Source: Aquibacillus sediminis
Lineage (GTDB): Bacteria > Bacillota > Bacilli > Bacillales > Amphibacillaceae
Length of the DNA stretch: 64,000 bases
Direction: 5' to 3'
NCBI RefSeq assembly: GCF_005870085.1
Contig: NZ_SZNM01000009.1
Coordinates: 42,616 to 106,615 of the forward strand
Positions 19,521 through 28,203 of this stretch are shown here, in pieces. Each line of letters starts with the position of its first letter. Positions within the stretch are counted from its first letter, which is position 1. Below the pieces are notes generated by a model. That model saw nothing but the letters and a program-made list of their open reading frames with translations. It searched no databases and was not told the DNA's origin. The position numbers and the translations under genes were made by a program.

Positions 19521-19552
19521 AGAGAGTTGCAATAGTGCAACTCTCTATTTTT
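19521..19552 (+). terminator. Intrinsic terminator after the 151-residue gene
   Basis: AGAGAGTTGCA / TGCAACTCTCT, an 11-bp stem with ATAG loop, followed by ATTTTT. Confidence 0.85.
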
Positions 19553-19673
19553 AACTGGGACAAGTACGCTGCTCGATTGGTAATGTTGATGCTGTGAAAA
19601 AAAAAGGTGGAATTCCGTAAAAATCTCAATAATCCCGTGAAAAAAACGATTATTTCCGTACACCTTACTTACC

Positions 19674-19707
19674 CAACTGGGACAACAAACCTGTCCCCAT
19701 GTCCCAC
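19674..19707. repeat. R1-like dispersed repeat
   Basis: CTGGGACAACAAACCTGTCC followed by CCATGTCCCAC, the usual R1 ends with a changed centre. A nearby CGATTATTTCCG motif (about 19647-19658) recurs at 23995-24006. Confidence 0.55.
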
Positions 19708-19712
19708 ACAAA

Positions 19713-19740
19713 AGAGCTGCCACAGAATGTGACAACTCTC
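19713..19740 (-). terminator. Terminator of the small zinc-ribbon gene
   Basis: Minus-strand GAGAGTTGTCACA / TGTGGCAGCTC followed by TTTTG. The same hairpin follows the paralogous gene at 29589. Confidence 0.75.
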
Positions 19741-19748
19741 GCCTTTTA

Positions 19749-19910
19749 CTATTTCTTCCTAAATGCTCTTCGTTCTGCGTATGGAACACATTTATAACAT
19801 ACACTTATCGTTTCACCGGCATCATTCATATAATCCTGGGATCGCTCCAATTTATTATGGCAGATCGCACATGTTTTTGGCTGCATCAACCTTTTAAACC
19901 ATTTAAACAT
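19749..19910 (-). CDS. Small zinc-ribbon protein (53 residues), copy 1
   Basis: Begins MFKWFKRLMQPKTCAICHNK and ends AERRAFRKK. Two CxxC knuckles (CAIC at 14-17 and CYKC at 38-41) predict one zinc site; the C-terminus is basic. AAAGGGGAA precedes the ATG and a dedicated terminator follows. A close paralogue lies at 29589-29750 with the same flanking signals, so the reading frame is under selection. Function unknown; nucleic-acid or protein binding is a guess. Confidence 0.75.
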   Translation of the reverse strand: MFKWFKRLMQPKTCAICHNKLERSQDYMNDAGETISVCYKCVPYAERRAFRKK

Positions 19911-20036
19911 AGGAAAATTCCCCTTTATGTTAACTCTTATCCTATTTTAACATAGATAAAACCAAGTCAATCAACACCCAGGACTGTATTTGGGTCGACC
20001 TGTACACAGCCTATCTTGTTATTTCACTTCCCCAAC

Positions 20037-20549
20037 CTAAGCCAACTTCTTCTCTTCTTCAGCATGCGTTTTCTCTATTTCACCATCCTGTTTCGGTGCG
20101 ATCTTCTGGTACAGGCTGGAGAATTTACCACCAAGTTCTGCACTAAAAAATCCAAGTAACACACCACACAAAAGGGAAATTAATACTAATGGCCAATCTC
20201 CACCGACGGCAAACGTTGAAAAACATCCCACAAAAATTCCCGGCGTATAATTCATTGGCCGTACATTTCCAAGTAAAACCATGACACTAGTGATAATCCC
20301 GCTAAAAATCGCTGCACCCGCAGGAATATCTATCGTTGCGGATAGACCGAGAATTGCCATACCACAGGCAACCCCCGTCGTATTCGTAATCATCGCTGTC
20401 CTAAGCGCTTTCGTACCACCCGTTCCAACAGCAAAAAATGTGGTACACCCGGCAAATCCAGCCCAGGTTAACATTCCAAAAAGTGGGGCGATATAAGCCC
20501 ATATTCCACTTAACAAGCCGGTAGCTAGAGCACTGGCCATTGTTACCAA
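20037..20549 (-). CDS. DUF1097 family membrane protein
   Basis: 170 residues with about five membrane helices in the first 145 residues and a charged tail (EIEKTHAEEEKKLA). Features such as AGFAGCTTFFAVG, MNYTPGIFVGCFSTFA and the glycine-rich helices match the DUF1097 (YcdZ-like) family, whose function is not established. It stands alone. The ATG is preceded by a weak ribosome binding site. Confidence 0.8.
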   Translation of the reverse strand: MVTMASALATGLLSGIWAYIAPLFGMLTWAGFAGCTTFFAVGTGGTKALRTAMITNTTGVACGMAILGLSATIDIPAGAAIFSGIITSVMVLLGNVRPMNYTPGIFVGCFSTFAVGGDWPLVLISLLCGVLLGFFSAELGGKFSSLYQKIAPKQDGEIEKTHAEEEKKLA

Positions 20550-20751
20550 CTCCTATAACTTTATAATCTATTGTGAATGAACGAACATATCATGACATCT
20601 ACAACCATCTAATTGTAAAGGCTTCCTTAGTTTCTGTAAATAACAATATACTGCTTTTCTCATGTAATTTTTAGCAATACATTCATCAGTAGTGGGCTTA
20701 GCTCAAAGCAGTTGATCCTTGAAAGAAATTAATGAACAGAACTCTGCTTTG

Positions 20752-21108
20752 AGTGATCACAAAATAGAGATCAGTGATCAGAACCTTACTTTGAGTGAAC
20801 ACAAAATAGAGATCAGTGAACAGAAACACACTTTGAATGATCACAAAACTGTGTTCAGTGAACAGAACCTTACTTTGAGTGAACACAAAATAGAGATCAG
20901 TGAACAGAAACACACTTTGAATGATCACAAAACTGTGTTCAGTGAACAGAACCTTACTTTGAGTAAACACAAAATAGAGATCAGTGAACAGAAACACACT
21001 TTGAGTAAACACAAAACAATATTCAGTGAACAGAACTCCACTTTAAGTGAGCACAAAACAGCGATCAGTGATCAGAACACCGCTTTGAGTGATCACAAAA
21101 CAGTGAAC
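20752..21108. repeat. 21-nt tandem repeat array (TGAWCANAAA core), locus 1
   Basis: About 17 units of 21 nt alternate between AGTGAACACAAAATAGAGATC-type and AGTGAACAGAAACACACTTTG-type, giving a 42-nt higher order. Units 3-6 and 7-10 are an exact 84-nt duplication. The 21-nt period keeps frames open on both strands: the plus frame from a TTG at 20719 to 21153 would give heptads such as LSEHKIE. That frame has no clear ribosome binding site, so I do not call a gene. The same core recurs near 51886. Confidence 0.85.
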
Positions 21109-21172
21109 AGAACCCAAAATCTCAGCTTAGTCAGAAGATCATCACCCATCTAAGCCGAGATTCCAAATCCCA

Positions 21173-22819
21173 TCACAGCTTGAATCGACTAATTTTATCC
21201 TGTAGTTCTTGAACCATGTCCGCTAAGGTTGTGGTTGCTGCTGACACTTCTTGGATCGAAGCTGTTTGCTCTTCTGTTGTAGCAGCCACTTCCTGTGAGT
21301 GACTTGCGGTCGTTTCGGTAATCTCTGAGACTGTTTCGATCGACGTAACGAGTTCATCTTTACTTGTCAAAATTTGGCTCAGTGACGTTGTTACTTCATT
21401 CAACCGTTCCTCGACGCTTGAGACGGCTTTTGTAATACTTTCGAACGAATCATTTGCTTCAGAAACTAACTTAGAACCATCTTGAACCGCTTGATTGCCA
21501 GCATCCATCGACTCGACAACATTTTTTGTCGTCTTTTGGATGACTAAAATTAACTCACTAATTTGATTGGCTGACTGGCTTGATTGTTCCGCTAATTTTC
21601 TTACCTCGTCTGCTACTACCGCAAATCCCTTTCCATGCTCCCCTGCACGAGCCGCTTCAATCGCAGCATTTAGGGCAAGTAAATTGGTCTGTTCAGCAAT
21701 GTCGGTGATCATTTGCACAATTTGTCCAATTTCTTTCGAGTGTTGATCTAGTCCAGCAATGACATTTCCTGTATCTTCTGCATTGCGATTGATGATACCC
21801 ATTTGCTCTGTCACGCGGCCGACAGTTTCCACCCCTTGTGACGATTGTTGGGAAGCCTCGATGGTGGATGCTGTGACACGTTCAATCTCAGTCGAGATCG
21901 AATCGATGTTTTCGGAAATTTGTTCCACCTTCCCTTTCGATTGGTCGACGTTGGACAATTGATTGTCGGTACCTGCTGATACTTCTTGAATCGCACTAGC
22001 AATTTGCATGGTCGCAGTCGATGTTTCATCTGCATTTGCACTCAATTGTTCAGCAGAAGCGGCTACATTTTGTGTTGTATCTAATACATTGGAAATAAGG
22101 TCTTTCAAATCATCATTCATTCGTACAAAACTATTATGTAGCTGGCCGATCTCATCTTTTCGATCCGTCTCCTGTAACGCATTTCGGAGGTCACCATTCG
22201 CGATCGCATTGGCATGATTTGCTAGCACATCAATTGGTTTTACCATTCGGTTTGTCATGATGAACGTAAATACACTTGTTCCAATAAGTAAAATCACACC
22301 GGCTATAACAGCAAATCCAATAATGAAATCAATTTTCTTTTGCAAGGCTACTTGTGCCTGTTGATAATCTTCTTCGATCATCAATTGTAATAAATGAATA
22401 TCGTTCTGTATGCCTCGTGTTCGAATTGATTGTCGGTTCGCCTCCGCTGCATCTTTATTGTCTAAAGCTTCCGTTGTCTCATTTTGTAAATCCGTTAACT
22501 TTTCCTCAATTTTAGTCATTTGTTTCTGTTTATCATCATCCATTAAACTAGTTAACTGATCGAGCTCTTCCCGTGTATTTTCTAAATTCGTTTGTACGGA
22601 TGCCGCACTTGAATCGGTTTTATTGAGCGAAAAACTGCTCAGTCCTTGTTCAACTGATAGAACAGAACTCGCTAATTTCTCCACATTCACCAGTTGTTGG
22701 ACGTTTTCCTCGTTCGATGATTGAACTTGGGTCATCTGATAAGTGATCAAACCGATCAGAACACAAGCAAGTACTAATGGTAATAGTGCATTTAACATTA
22801 ACTTTTGTTTAAACTTCAT
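21173..22819 (-). CDS. Methyl-accepting chemotaxis protein (4-helix-bundle sensor type)
   Basis: About 548 residues. TM1 at about 7-28, an extracellular mostly helical region of about 140 residues, TM2 at about 163-188, HAMP, then the cytoplasmic signalling coiled coil with [20 protein letters not shown] prefer the ATG at 22819 (MKFKQ) because AAGGGTGG is then well spaced; a GTG at 22828 is the alternative. It follows the BMP-type lipoprotein gene by only 17 nt, so the receptor probably reads that binding protein's ligand state. It ends just beside the 21-nt array. Confidence 0.92.
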   Translation of the reverse strand: MKFKQKLMLNALLPLVLACVLIGLITYQMTQVQSSNEENVQQLVNVEKLASSVLSVEQGLSSFSLNKTDSSAASVQTNLENTREELDQLTSLMDDDKQKQMTKIEEKLTDLQNETTEALDNKDAAEANRQSIRTRGIQNDIHLLQLMIEEDYQQAQVALQKKIDFIIGFAVIAGVILLIGTSVFTFIMTNRMVKPIDVLANHANAIANGDLRNALQETDRKDEIGQLHNSFVRMNDDLKDLISNVLDTTQNVAASAEQLSANADETSTATMQIASAIQEVSAGTDNQLSNVDQSKGKVEQISENIDSISTEIERVTASTIEASQQSSQGVETVGRVTEQMGIINRNAEDTGNVIAGLDQHSKEIGQIVQMITDIAEQTNLLALNAAIEAARAGEHGKGFAVVADEVRKLAEQSSQSANQISELILVIQKTTKNVVESMDAGNQAVQDGSKLVSEANDSFESITKAVSSVEERLNEVTTSLSQILTSKDELVTSIETVSEITETTASHSQEVAATTEEQTASIQEVSAATTTLADMVQELQDKISRFKL

Positions 22820-22836
22820 TACACCCACCCTTTCTC

Positions 22837-23817
22837 TTATTCTTTCACCGTAATCTCGCCTGAGGTGATTTCATCCATCAGGTTTTCCAGTTGATTATTT
22901 TCCTCAGATGTAAGAGAAAGCACACGAATGGGTGCAAGGCCTACACCATCTTCATTTAAACCTAACACTAAGTCTTCCCCACTTAACTCACCGTTTTCAT
23001 GTAATTCCGTTGCGACATTCATCATGGCTACATCAATGTTTTTCATCATCGATGTCACGACCGTCTCCTCTCCTAAAAAATACTGATCAGAGTCGACACC
23101 AAATGAGTAAATGCCTTGTTCCTCTGCTTTTTGAATGACGCCCACTCCAGTAAAACCAGCTGATGGATAAATATAATCAGCACCTTCTTGAATCATTTGA
23201 TCAGCTATGTCTGCACCAAGTTTATCGTCACCAAAATCACCCGCAAATTGTGTGACCACTTCTGCTTCAGGATTTGTCGCTTTAACCCCTTGTTCGTAAC
23301 CATTTAAAAATTTGCGAATCAACGCGGAATCGACGCCACCAACAAAGCCAACAACATCGGATTCTGTCTTCATGCCAGCAATTGCCCCAATCAGAAAGCT
23401 ACCTTCCTGTTCCTTAAATGTAACACTTGTCACATTGGGTAGATCGATCACAGTATCAACAATAACAAATTGCTGATCAGGATAATCCTCGGCAACCTTT
23501 TTTAATTCTTCTTCCATCATGTAGCCAACTCCAATGATCAAATCATTGTCTTGTTCGGCCAAATCTATTAATCCGCTTTCATAATCGCCAACCGTTTCTA
23601 ATTCACGATAATCAAACAGAATACCTAATTCATCTCTTGCTTGTTCAAGCCCTAGAAAAGCTGAATCACTGAATGACTGGTCACCCAGTCCGACGTCCGA
23701 CAACATGACACCTATTTTTACCTTTTCATCGACAGCTGAGGTCGTCCCTGCTTCCGCACAACCCGTCATGACGATGACTTGTAAACAAAATAATAGAATA
23801 ACAATCCATTTTTTCAT
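22837..23817 (-). CDS. BMP-family substrate-binding lipoprotein
   Basis: A 326-residue extracytoplasmic binding protein of the basic membrane protein/PnrA-like family, members of which bind purine nucleosides or autoinducers. Lipobox VIVMTGC (Cys20). Family markers are [47 protein letters not shown] and FGVDSDQY. No ABC ATPase or permease lies beside it; the only partner is the chemoreceptor downstream. A sensory role, or use with permeases encoded elsewhere, is inferred. Confidence 0.9.
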   Translation of the reverse strand: MKKWIVILLFCLQVIVMTGCAEAGTTSAVDEKVKIGVMLSDVGLGDQSFSDSAFLGLEQARDELGILFDYRELETVGDYESGLIDLAEQDNDLIIGVGYMMEEELKKVAEDYPDQQFVIVDTVIDLPNVTSVTFKEQEGSFLIGAIAGMKTESDVVGFVGGVDSALIRKFLNGYEQGVKATNPEAEVVTQFAGDFGDDKLGADIADQMIQEGADYIYPSAGFTGVGVIQKAEEQGIYSFGVDSDQYFLGEETVVTSMMKNIDVAMMNVATELHENGELSGEDLVLGLNEDGVGLAPIRVLSLTSEENNQLENLMDEITSGEITVKE

Positions 23818-23949
23818 CTATAAACCTCCAAATTGTATTTTATTTCGACAAATTTTACACAAACTGAATATATATTATAACAAATAGTTCCAGGAAATGG
23901 GGAGGTTTTTTTTATTGGATACTGGCGATGACAGCATCACCCGTTTAAA

Positions 23950-23977
23950 GTGGGACAACGCACTCGATTGTCCCAGT
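23950..23977. repeat. R1-like dispersed repeat
   Basis: GTGGGACAACGCACTCGATT ending in GTCCCAGT. It is followed by an ACGATTATTTCCG block shared with 19646-19658. Confidence 0.5.
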
Positions 23978-24044
23978 TGATGAATCCGTAAAAAACGATT
24001 ATTTCCGCAAAACATATTTCTAGGAGGTCCCCGCCAAAATATGT

Positions 24045-24072
24045 TTGACAATTAAAAATATTATGATACTAT
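24045..24072 (+). promoter_or_regulatory. Promoter of the tenA-ykoEDC operon
   Basis: TTGACA (24045-24050), 16-nt spacer, TACTAT (24067-24072), placed just ahead of the TPP riboswitch. Confidence 0.6.
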
Positions 24073-24102
24073 GAGTGTCAACATACAATTTAATTAGTAA
24101 GT

Positions 24103-24301
24103 TTTTCCACTAGGGGAACCTTCATTAGTGGGATTAGCAATAGAAATTCAAGGCTGTTGACGAAAATGTGTGTTAAAAACATACATGTTAACACAGTGTA
24201 CAATCTTTGCTTTCCCACTTATTGACTAAAGGTTGAGATTAAAGTCAGACTTTAAGACCCTTAGAACCTGATCTGGGTAATACCAGCGTAGGGAAGTGGA
24301 G
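24103..24301 (+). promoter_or_regulatory. TPP (THI-box) riboswitch
   Basis: The 3' half has the classic AACCTGATCTGGGTAATACC and AGCGTAGGGAAGTGG blocks, and AAGGTTGAGATT is the conserved P2/J2-4 strand. The 5' strand is CCACTAGGGGAACCTT. Between the two P2 strands is an insert of about 110 nt whose ends pair (ATTAGTGGGA / TCCCACTTAT), so P3 is unusually long. It controls thiamine-precursor salvage genes. Confidence 0.92.
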
Positions 24302-24341
24302 TTGTGAAGATGCGTGCATTTTTATGCCTAATTTTCAATAC

Positions 24342-24383
24342 AACCACTTTCCCTACGATGGTATGGAAAGTGGTTTTTGTTTT
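24342..24383 (+). terminator. Expression-platform terminator of the TPP riboswitch
   Basis: CCACTTTCC / GGAAAGTGG followed by TTTTTGTTTT. The 5' strand plus CTAC can instead pair with GTAGGGAAGTGG at 24288-24299 in the aptamer P1, which gives the switching logic. Confidence 0.88.
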
Positions 24384-24441
24384 GTCCAAATTTGGAGTAG
24401 AGGAACACAGATTCACAAACAAATTAATTGGAGGTTAGGAA

Positions 24442-25104
24442 ATGAAATTTTCAGAGATGGTAAGAAAAGAAGTAAATGACATTTGGGAGGCAAGCTTTCA
24501 TCACCCTTTTATTAAAGAGCTTGGTGACGGGACATTGCCTTTAGAGTGTTTTCGTTACTATGTCATGCAAGATGCGTATTATTTATCACATTTTGCAAAG
24601 GTGCAATCTTTAGGTGCGGCAAAAGCGGATACTTTTTATACGACCAGTCGAATGGCTGCTCATGCACAAGGAACATATGAAGCAGAATTAGCTTTGCATA
24701 AAAAATTCGTCAACCTTTTAGAAATTACAGAAGATGAACAAAAATCATTTTATCCCTCTCCGACCGCATATGCATACACATCTCATTTGTATCGCGCAGC
24801 ATATCAAGGCCATTTAGGAGATGTTATTGCAGTCATATTGCCATGCTATTGGCTTTACTATGAAATCGGGGAAAAACTTCAATCATGTACTCCTGAAGAA
24901 CCAATTTATCAAGAATGGATTGCAGCATATGGTGGGGAATGGTTTAAAACATTAGTAGAAGAACAAATTGCTAGACTTGACCAAATAGCCGAAACAGTGA
25001 CAGAAGCAGATCGCGAACGAATGAAAGAGCACTTCATCATAAGTAGTCAATACGAATATTCGTTTTGGAAAATGGCTTATCAATTGGAAAAATGGCCTAT
25101 ATAA
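24442..25104 (+). CDS. tenA: Aminopyrimidine aminohydrolase / thiaminase II
   Basis: 220 residues, the usual TenA length. It hydrolyses amino-HMP or degraded thiamine to HMP for thiamine salvage. Active-site markers are the Asp in VMQDAYYL, the catalytic Cys in VILPCYWLYYEIG and the Glu in YEYSFWKMAY. GGAGG precedes the ATG. It is the first gene behind the TPP riboswitch, ahead of an ECF-type transporter that would bring in the pyrimidine substrate. Confidence 0.95.
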   Translation: MKFSEMVRKEVNDIWEASFHHPFIKELGDGTLPLECFRYYVMQDAYYLSHFAKVQSLGAAKADTFYTTSRMAAHAQGTYEAELALHKKFVNLLEITEDEQKSFYPSPTAYAYTSHLYRAAYQGHLGDVIAVILPCYWLYYEIGEKLQSCTPEEPIYQEWIAAYGGEWFKTLVEEQIARLDQIAETVTEADRERMKEHFIISSQYEYSFWKMAYQLEKWPI

Positions 25105-25129
25105 AATAATAAGGGGGGATTTTTGGAAA

Positions 25130-25708
25130 ATGAAAAAGGGGTTAAAGTTAACAGATATTTTAGTGACTATAATTATCGCGCTTCTATTTGGTATTATTTA
25201 CAAGTTATGGGGGCCGTTATATGGGGTTGTTTCGACATTTGGTCTTCAAATAGAACAACTGATTTATGGAATGTGGTTTATAGCTGCTATTGTTGCTTAC
25301 TTAATCATAAGGAAACCTGGTGTCGCCTTATTAGCAGAAGTGGCAGCAGCTCAAGGTGAATTTATTTTTGGTGGGGAATGGGGAGTAGTTACACTCGTGT
25401 TTGGCTTAGGTCAAGGTCTTGCAGCTGAACTTATTTTTGCAGCTTTTCGTTATAAGAGATCTGACATGTTCATTGCCTGTTTAGCTGGTGTTGCTTCGGC
25501 ATTTGCGTCTATTGGTATTGATTACTACTATGGTTATGTCGCTGATCTGGCTATTTGGAATTTGTTGATTATGTTTGGAGCTAGAGTTATTGGTGCTATC
25601 CTTATTTCTGGTATTTTCGCTTATCTAATAGTTCAAGCTTTGGAAAAAACAGGGGTGACAAATCTTGTCCGTCCAGCGTCAAGTGAAGATTATAAGGCAT
25701 TAAACTAA
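25130..25708 (+). CDS. ykoE: Thiamine-precursor ECF transporter S component (YkoE)
   Basis: 192 residues with about six membrane helices, of the YkoE family of hydroxymethylpyrimidine/thiamine-precursor substrate-binding components. Landmarks are KLWGPLYGVV, AEVAAAQGEFIFGGEWG and IGIDYYYGY. AAGGGGGGA precedes the ATG. It works with YkoD and YkoC encoded next. The soluble YkoF found in B. subtilis is not present here. Confidence 0.92.
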   Translation: MKKGLKLTDILVTIIIALLFGIIYKLWGPLYGVVSTFGLQIEQLIYGMWFIAAIVAYLIIRKPGVALLAEVAAAQGEFIFGGEWGVVTLVFGLGQGLAAELIFAAFRYKRSDMFIACLAGVASAFASIGIDYYYGYVADLAIWNLLIMFGARVIGAILISGIFAYLIVQALEKTGVTNLVRPASSEDYKALN

Positions 25709-25726
25709 CAAATTGGGAGTGTTTTG

Positions 25727-27196
25727 ATGACAACCATAGCTAGTATCACAAACATGCGATTAAAGTTTCCAGGGGTTGAATCCTTGTTATTCAAGGATTT
25801 CTCCCTTTCCTTGAATAAAGGAGAAAAAGTATTAATATTGGGGCCATCAGGTTCAGGGAAATCTACACTACTACAAGTGTTAACGGGATTAGTACCTGAT
25901 GCTGTGGAAATACCAATGAAAGCAGAGGAAAAGATAATTCCTGAATCTTGGGGGTTTTTATTTCAAGATCCTGATACGCAATTTTGTATGCCTTACGTAG
26001 ACGAAGAAATCGCTTTTGTCCTTGAAAACCTTCAAACGCCAAGAGAACAAATGGAAAGTTCTATTCATTATTACTTACATCAAGTTGGATTAACTTTTGA
26101 CAATATTCATACGAAAATACAAACCTTATCGGGAGGTATGAAGCAGCGATTAGCTATTGCATCGGTTCTTGCACTCGAACCGGAAGTGTTATTTTTAGAT
26201 GAACCAACTGCCATGCTTGACCCAAAAGGAACACAAAGTGTTTGGGACACATTAAAAGATATTGGTAAAGATAAAACGGTAGTCATAGTCGAACATAAAA
26301 TTGAACAAATTGTAGACTTTGTCGATCGAATTATTCTTCTGAATGAAAACGGAGAGATCATTGCTGACGGATCGAAACGGAAAATTTTCGACCAGTATAA
26401 ACATGTACTTATAGAACAAGGGATTTGGTATCCGGGTGTCTGGGATGAGTACATTCAAGTTAATCGTAAAGAATTTCCGATATCAAATAAAGTGAATGAA
26501 AAACCAAATCTACACTTGGCTGAATTTGCAGGCTATCGAGAGAAATCCAAAAAAATAGATGTAAAAGAAGCAGATGCTTATCCTGGTGAATGGATAACTG
26601 TGCTCGGTCCAAATGGAGCGGGAAAAAGTACGCTGTTACTGGGACTTATGAATTTGATAAAAACAAAAGGATCCTACTATATACTAGATCAAAATCATAG
26701 GAAGATAAAAAACTTCTCCGATTATGTGAGTTTTGTATTTCAAAACCCTGAGTTCCAATTCATTACAAATACAGTGTTTGATGAAGTAGCATACTCCATT
26801 CAACTTGAAGATTGGAGTGAAGAACAGGTTTTAACTCGAGTTAATCAGCTTTTGAATTTATATCAATTAGAAGCGCATAAACAAAAACACCCTTATCAAT
26901 TATCCATGGGTCAAAAACGAAGACTAAGTTTTGCTGCCGCTATTATCAAAGAACAACCAATATTACTCTTAGATGAACCTACATTTGGTCAAGATGCGAA
27001 AAATACTTTCGCAATACTTGAGCAGCTTGAACGGTTGAGATTGCAAGGAACAACAGTCATTATGGTTACGCATGACTTACAGATCGTTAACCACTTCGCT
27101 ACAAAAGTTTGGTACATTTCTAACGGAAAGCTCGTTGAGGAATGTTCAGCATCTAACTATACCAAAAATAATCAAAAACAACCAGCCATGAGTTGA
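25727..27196 (+). CDS. ykoD: ECF transporter duplicated ATPase (YkoD)
   Basis: About 489 residues with two ABC ATPase domains in tandem. Domain 1 has Walker A GPSGSGKST, signature LSGGMKQ and Walker B VLFLDEPT. Domain 2 has GPNGAGKST, the degenerate signature LSMGQKR and ILLLDEPT. It energises YkoE/YkoC. I prefer the ATG at 25727 over a TTG at 25724 because of GGGAG spacing. Confidence 0.94.
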   Translation: MTTIASITNMRLKFPGVESLLFKDFSLSLNKGEKVLILGPSGSGKSTLLQVLTGLVPDAVEIPMKAEEKIIPESWGFLFQDPDTQFCMPYVDEEIAFVLENLQTPREQMESSIHYYLHQVGLTFDNIHTKIQTLSGGMKQRLAIASVLALEPEVLFLDEPTAMLDPKGTQSVWDTLKDIGKDKTVVIVEHKIEQIVDFVDRIILLNENGEIIADGSKRKIFDQYKHVLIEQGIWYPGVWDEYIQVNRKEFPISNKVNEKPNLHLAEFAGYREKSKKIDVKEADAYPGEWITVLGPNGAGKSTLLLGLMNLIKTKGSYYILDQNHRKIKNFSDYVSFVFQNPEFQFITNTVFDEVAYSIQLEDWSEEQVLTRVNQLLNLYQLEAHKQKHPYQLSMGQKRRLSFAAAIIKEQPILLLDEPTFGQDAKNTFAILEQLERLRLQGTTVIMVTHDLQIVNHFATKVWYISNGKLVEECSASNYTKNNQKQPAMS

Positions 27197-27210
27197 TATG
27201 GGGGGGCAAT

Positions 27211-28014
27211 ATGCAAATGGATTTTTCTTATAAGGTAACATGGCTACATAAAATAAATCCAAGTTTAAAGTTTATAATTATCATTATCTTATTTATTCAC
27301 TTATTAATGATTCATAATATAAATTTTATTATCAATTATATGCTAGGAATGACTATTCTTTATTTGTTTTTTACAGGTCATCCATGGAAACGCCTGTTGA
27401 TTATTTCTATACCATTTATTTTAATTTTTCTTACATCATCTACATCCATGATCTTCTTTGGAAAAGGGGAAATCACTTGGATTAAATGGGGATTAGTGCA
27501 TATTACGGAAGAAAGCTTTTTCCGGGGATTACATTTGGGGTTTCGTGGGATTATTTTTGCAACTTTAGGAATTATTTTTGCTCTGACAACTAGACCTGTA
27601 TATTTGTTTTACTCCTTAATGCAACAATTAAAGTTAAAACCGAAATATGCCTATAGCTTTATGGCTGCAGTAAGGTTGATCCCAATAATGATAGAGGAAA
27701 CACAAACCTTACATTATGCATTAAAAGTTCGTGGTGTTCAAAATCATAAAGGTTTTGTAGGTTTTTACAAAAAATTAAAATCCTATTCCATCCCCATGCT
27801 CTCCCAAAGCATTAGGAAGGCTTATAGGATTGCTATTGCAATGGAGGCGAAACGTTTTTCTGATACGGTAAACAGGACCTATTACTATCAATTAGGCTTT
27901 TCTAAGTTTGATATGATCTTTATGTTCTATTTTGTAATAATGATACTAGTTTCTTATTATGCGGCTATAAATCATCCGTACTTTTCGATCTTAGATGTGC
28001 GTGATAATGGTTAG
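27211..28014 (+). CDS. ykoC: ECF transporter transmembrane component (YkoC)
   Basis: About 267 residues with four or five membrane helices and the EcfT-type coupling helices (ALKVRGVQ and the later A-M-E-A-K-R-F motif). The start is placed at 27211 because ATGGGGGGC sits just upstream; a TTG at 27193 overlapping ykoD lacks a ribosome binding site. It is the last gene of the tenA-ykoEDC operon, with a terminator at 28100. Confidence 0.9.
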   Translation: MQMDFSYKVTWLHKINPSLKFIIIIILFIHLLMIHNINFIINYMLGMTILYLFFTGHPWKRLLIISIPFILIFLTSSTSMIFFGKGEITWIKWGLVHITEESFFRGLHLGFRGIIFATLGIIFALTTRPVYLFYSLMQQLKLKPKYAYSFMAAVRLIPIMIEETQTLHYALKVRGVQNHKGFVGFYKKLKSYSIPMLSQSIRKAYRIAIAMEAKRFSDTVNRTYYYQLGFSKFDMIFMFYFVIMILVSYYAAINHPYFSILDVRDNG

Positions 28015-28099
28015 TTTCTTCTAGATATTATGTCAAGACACAGCGAATTGAGTAAGAAACCTTTCAATCAAAAGGTGATCGATCAAGGTAATTGCCACA

Positions 28100-28140
28100 A
28101 AAAAGGAGTTGCCCCCTTATCCTGTGACAACTCCTTTTCA
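28100..28140 (+). terminator. Terminator after ykoC
   Basis: AAAAAGGAGTTG ... CAACTCCTTTT, an inverted repeat with flanking A and T runs. It could work for both converging genes. Confidence 0.75.
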
Positions 28141-28203
28141 TAGTGTTTTTCTTTTAATGAAGTGTTTATCCAATTTCTGAAGGGAGCATCAGCATGGACT
28201 TCC

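Noticed and set aside
20698-21012. Minus-strand frame over the 21-nt array
   Set aside because: It exists only because the repeat period is a multiple of three; no start signals and no unique sequence.
20752-21108. Possible CRISPR array
   Set aside because: 21-nt units without spacers; the period is far too short.
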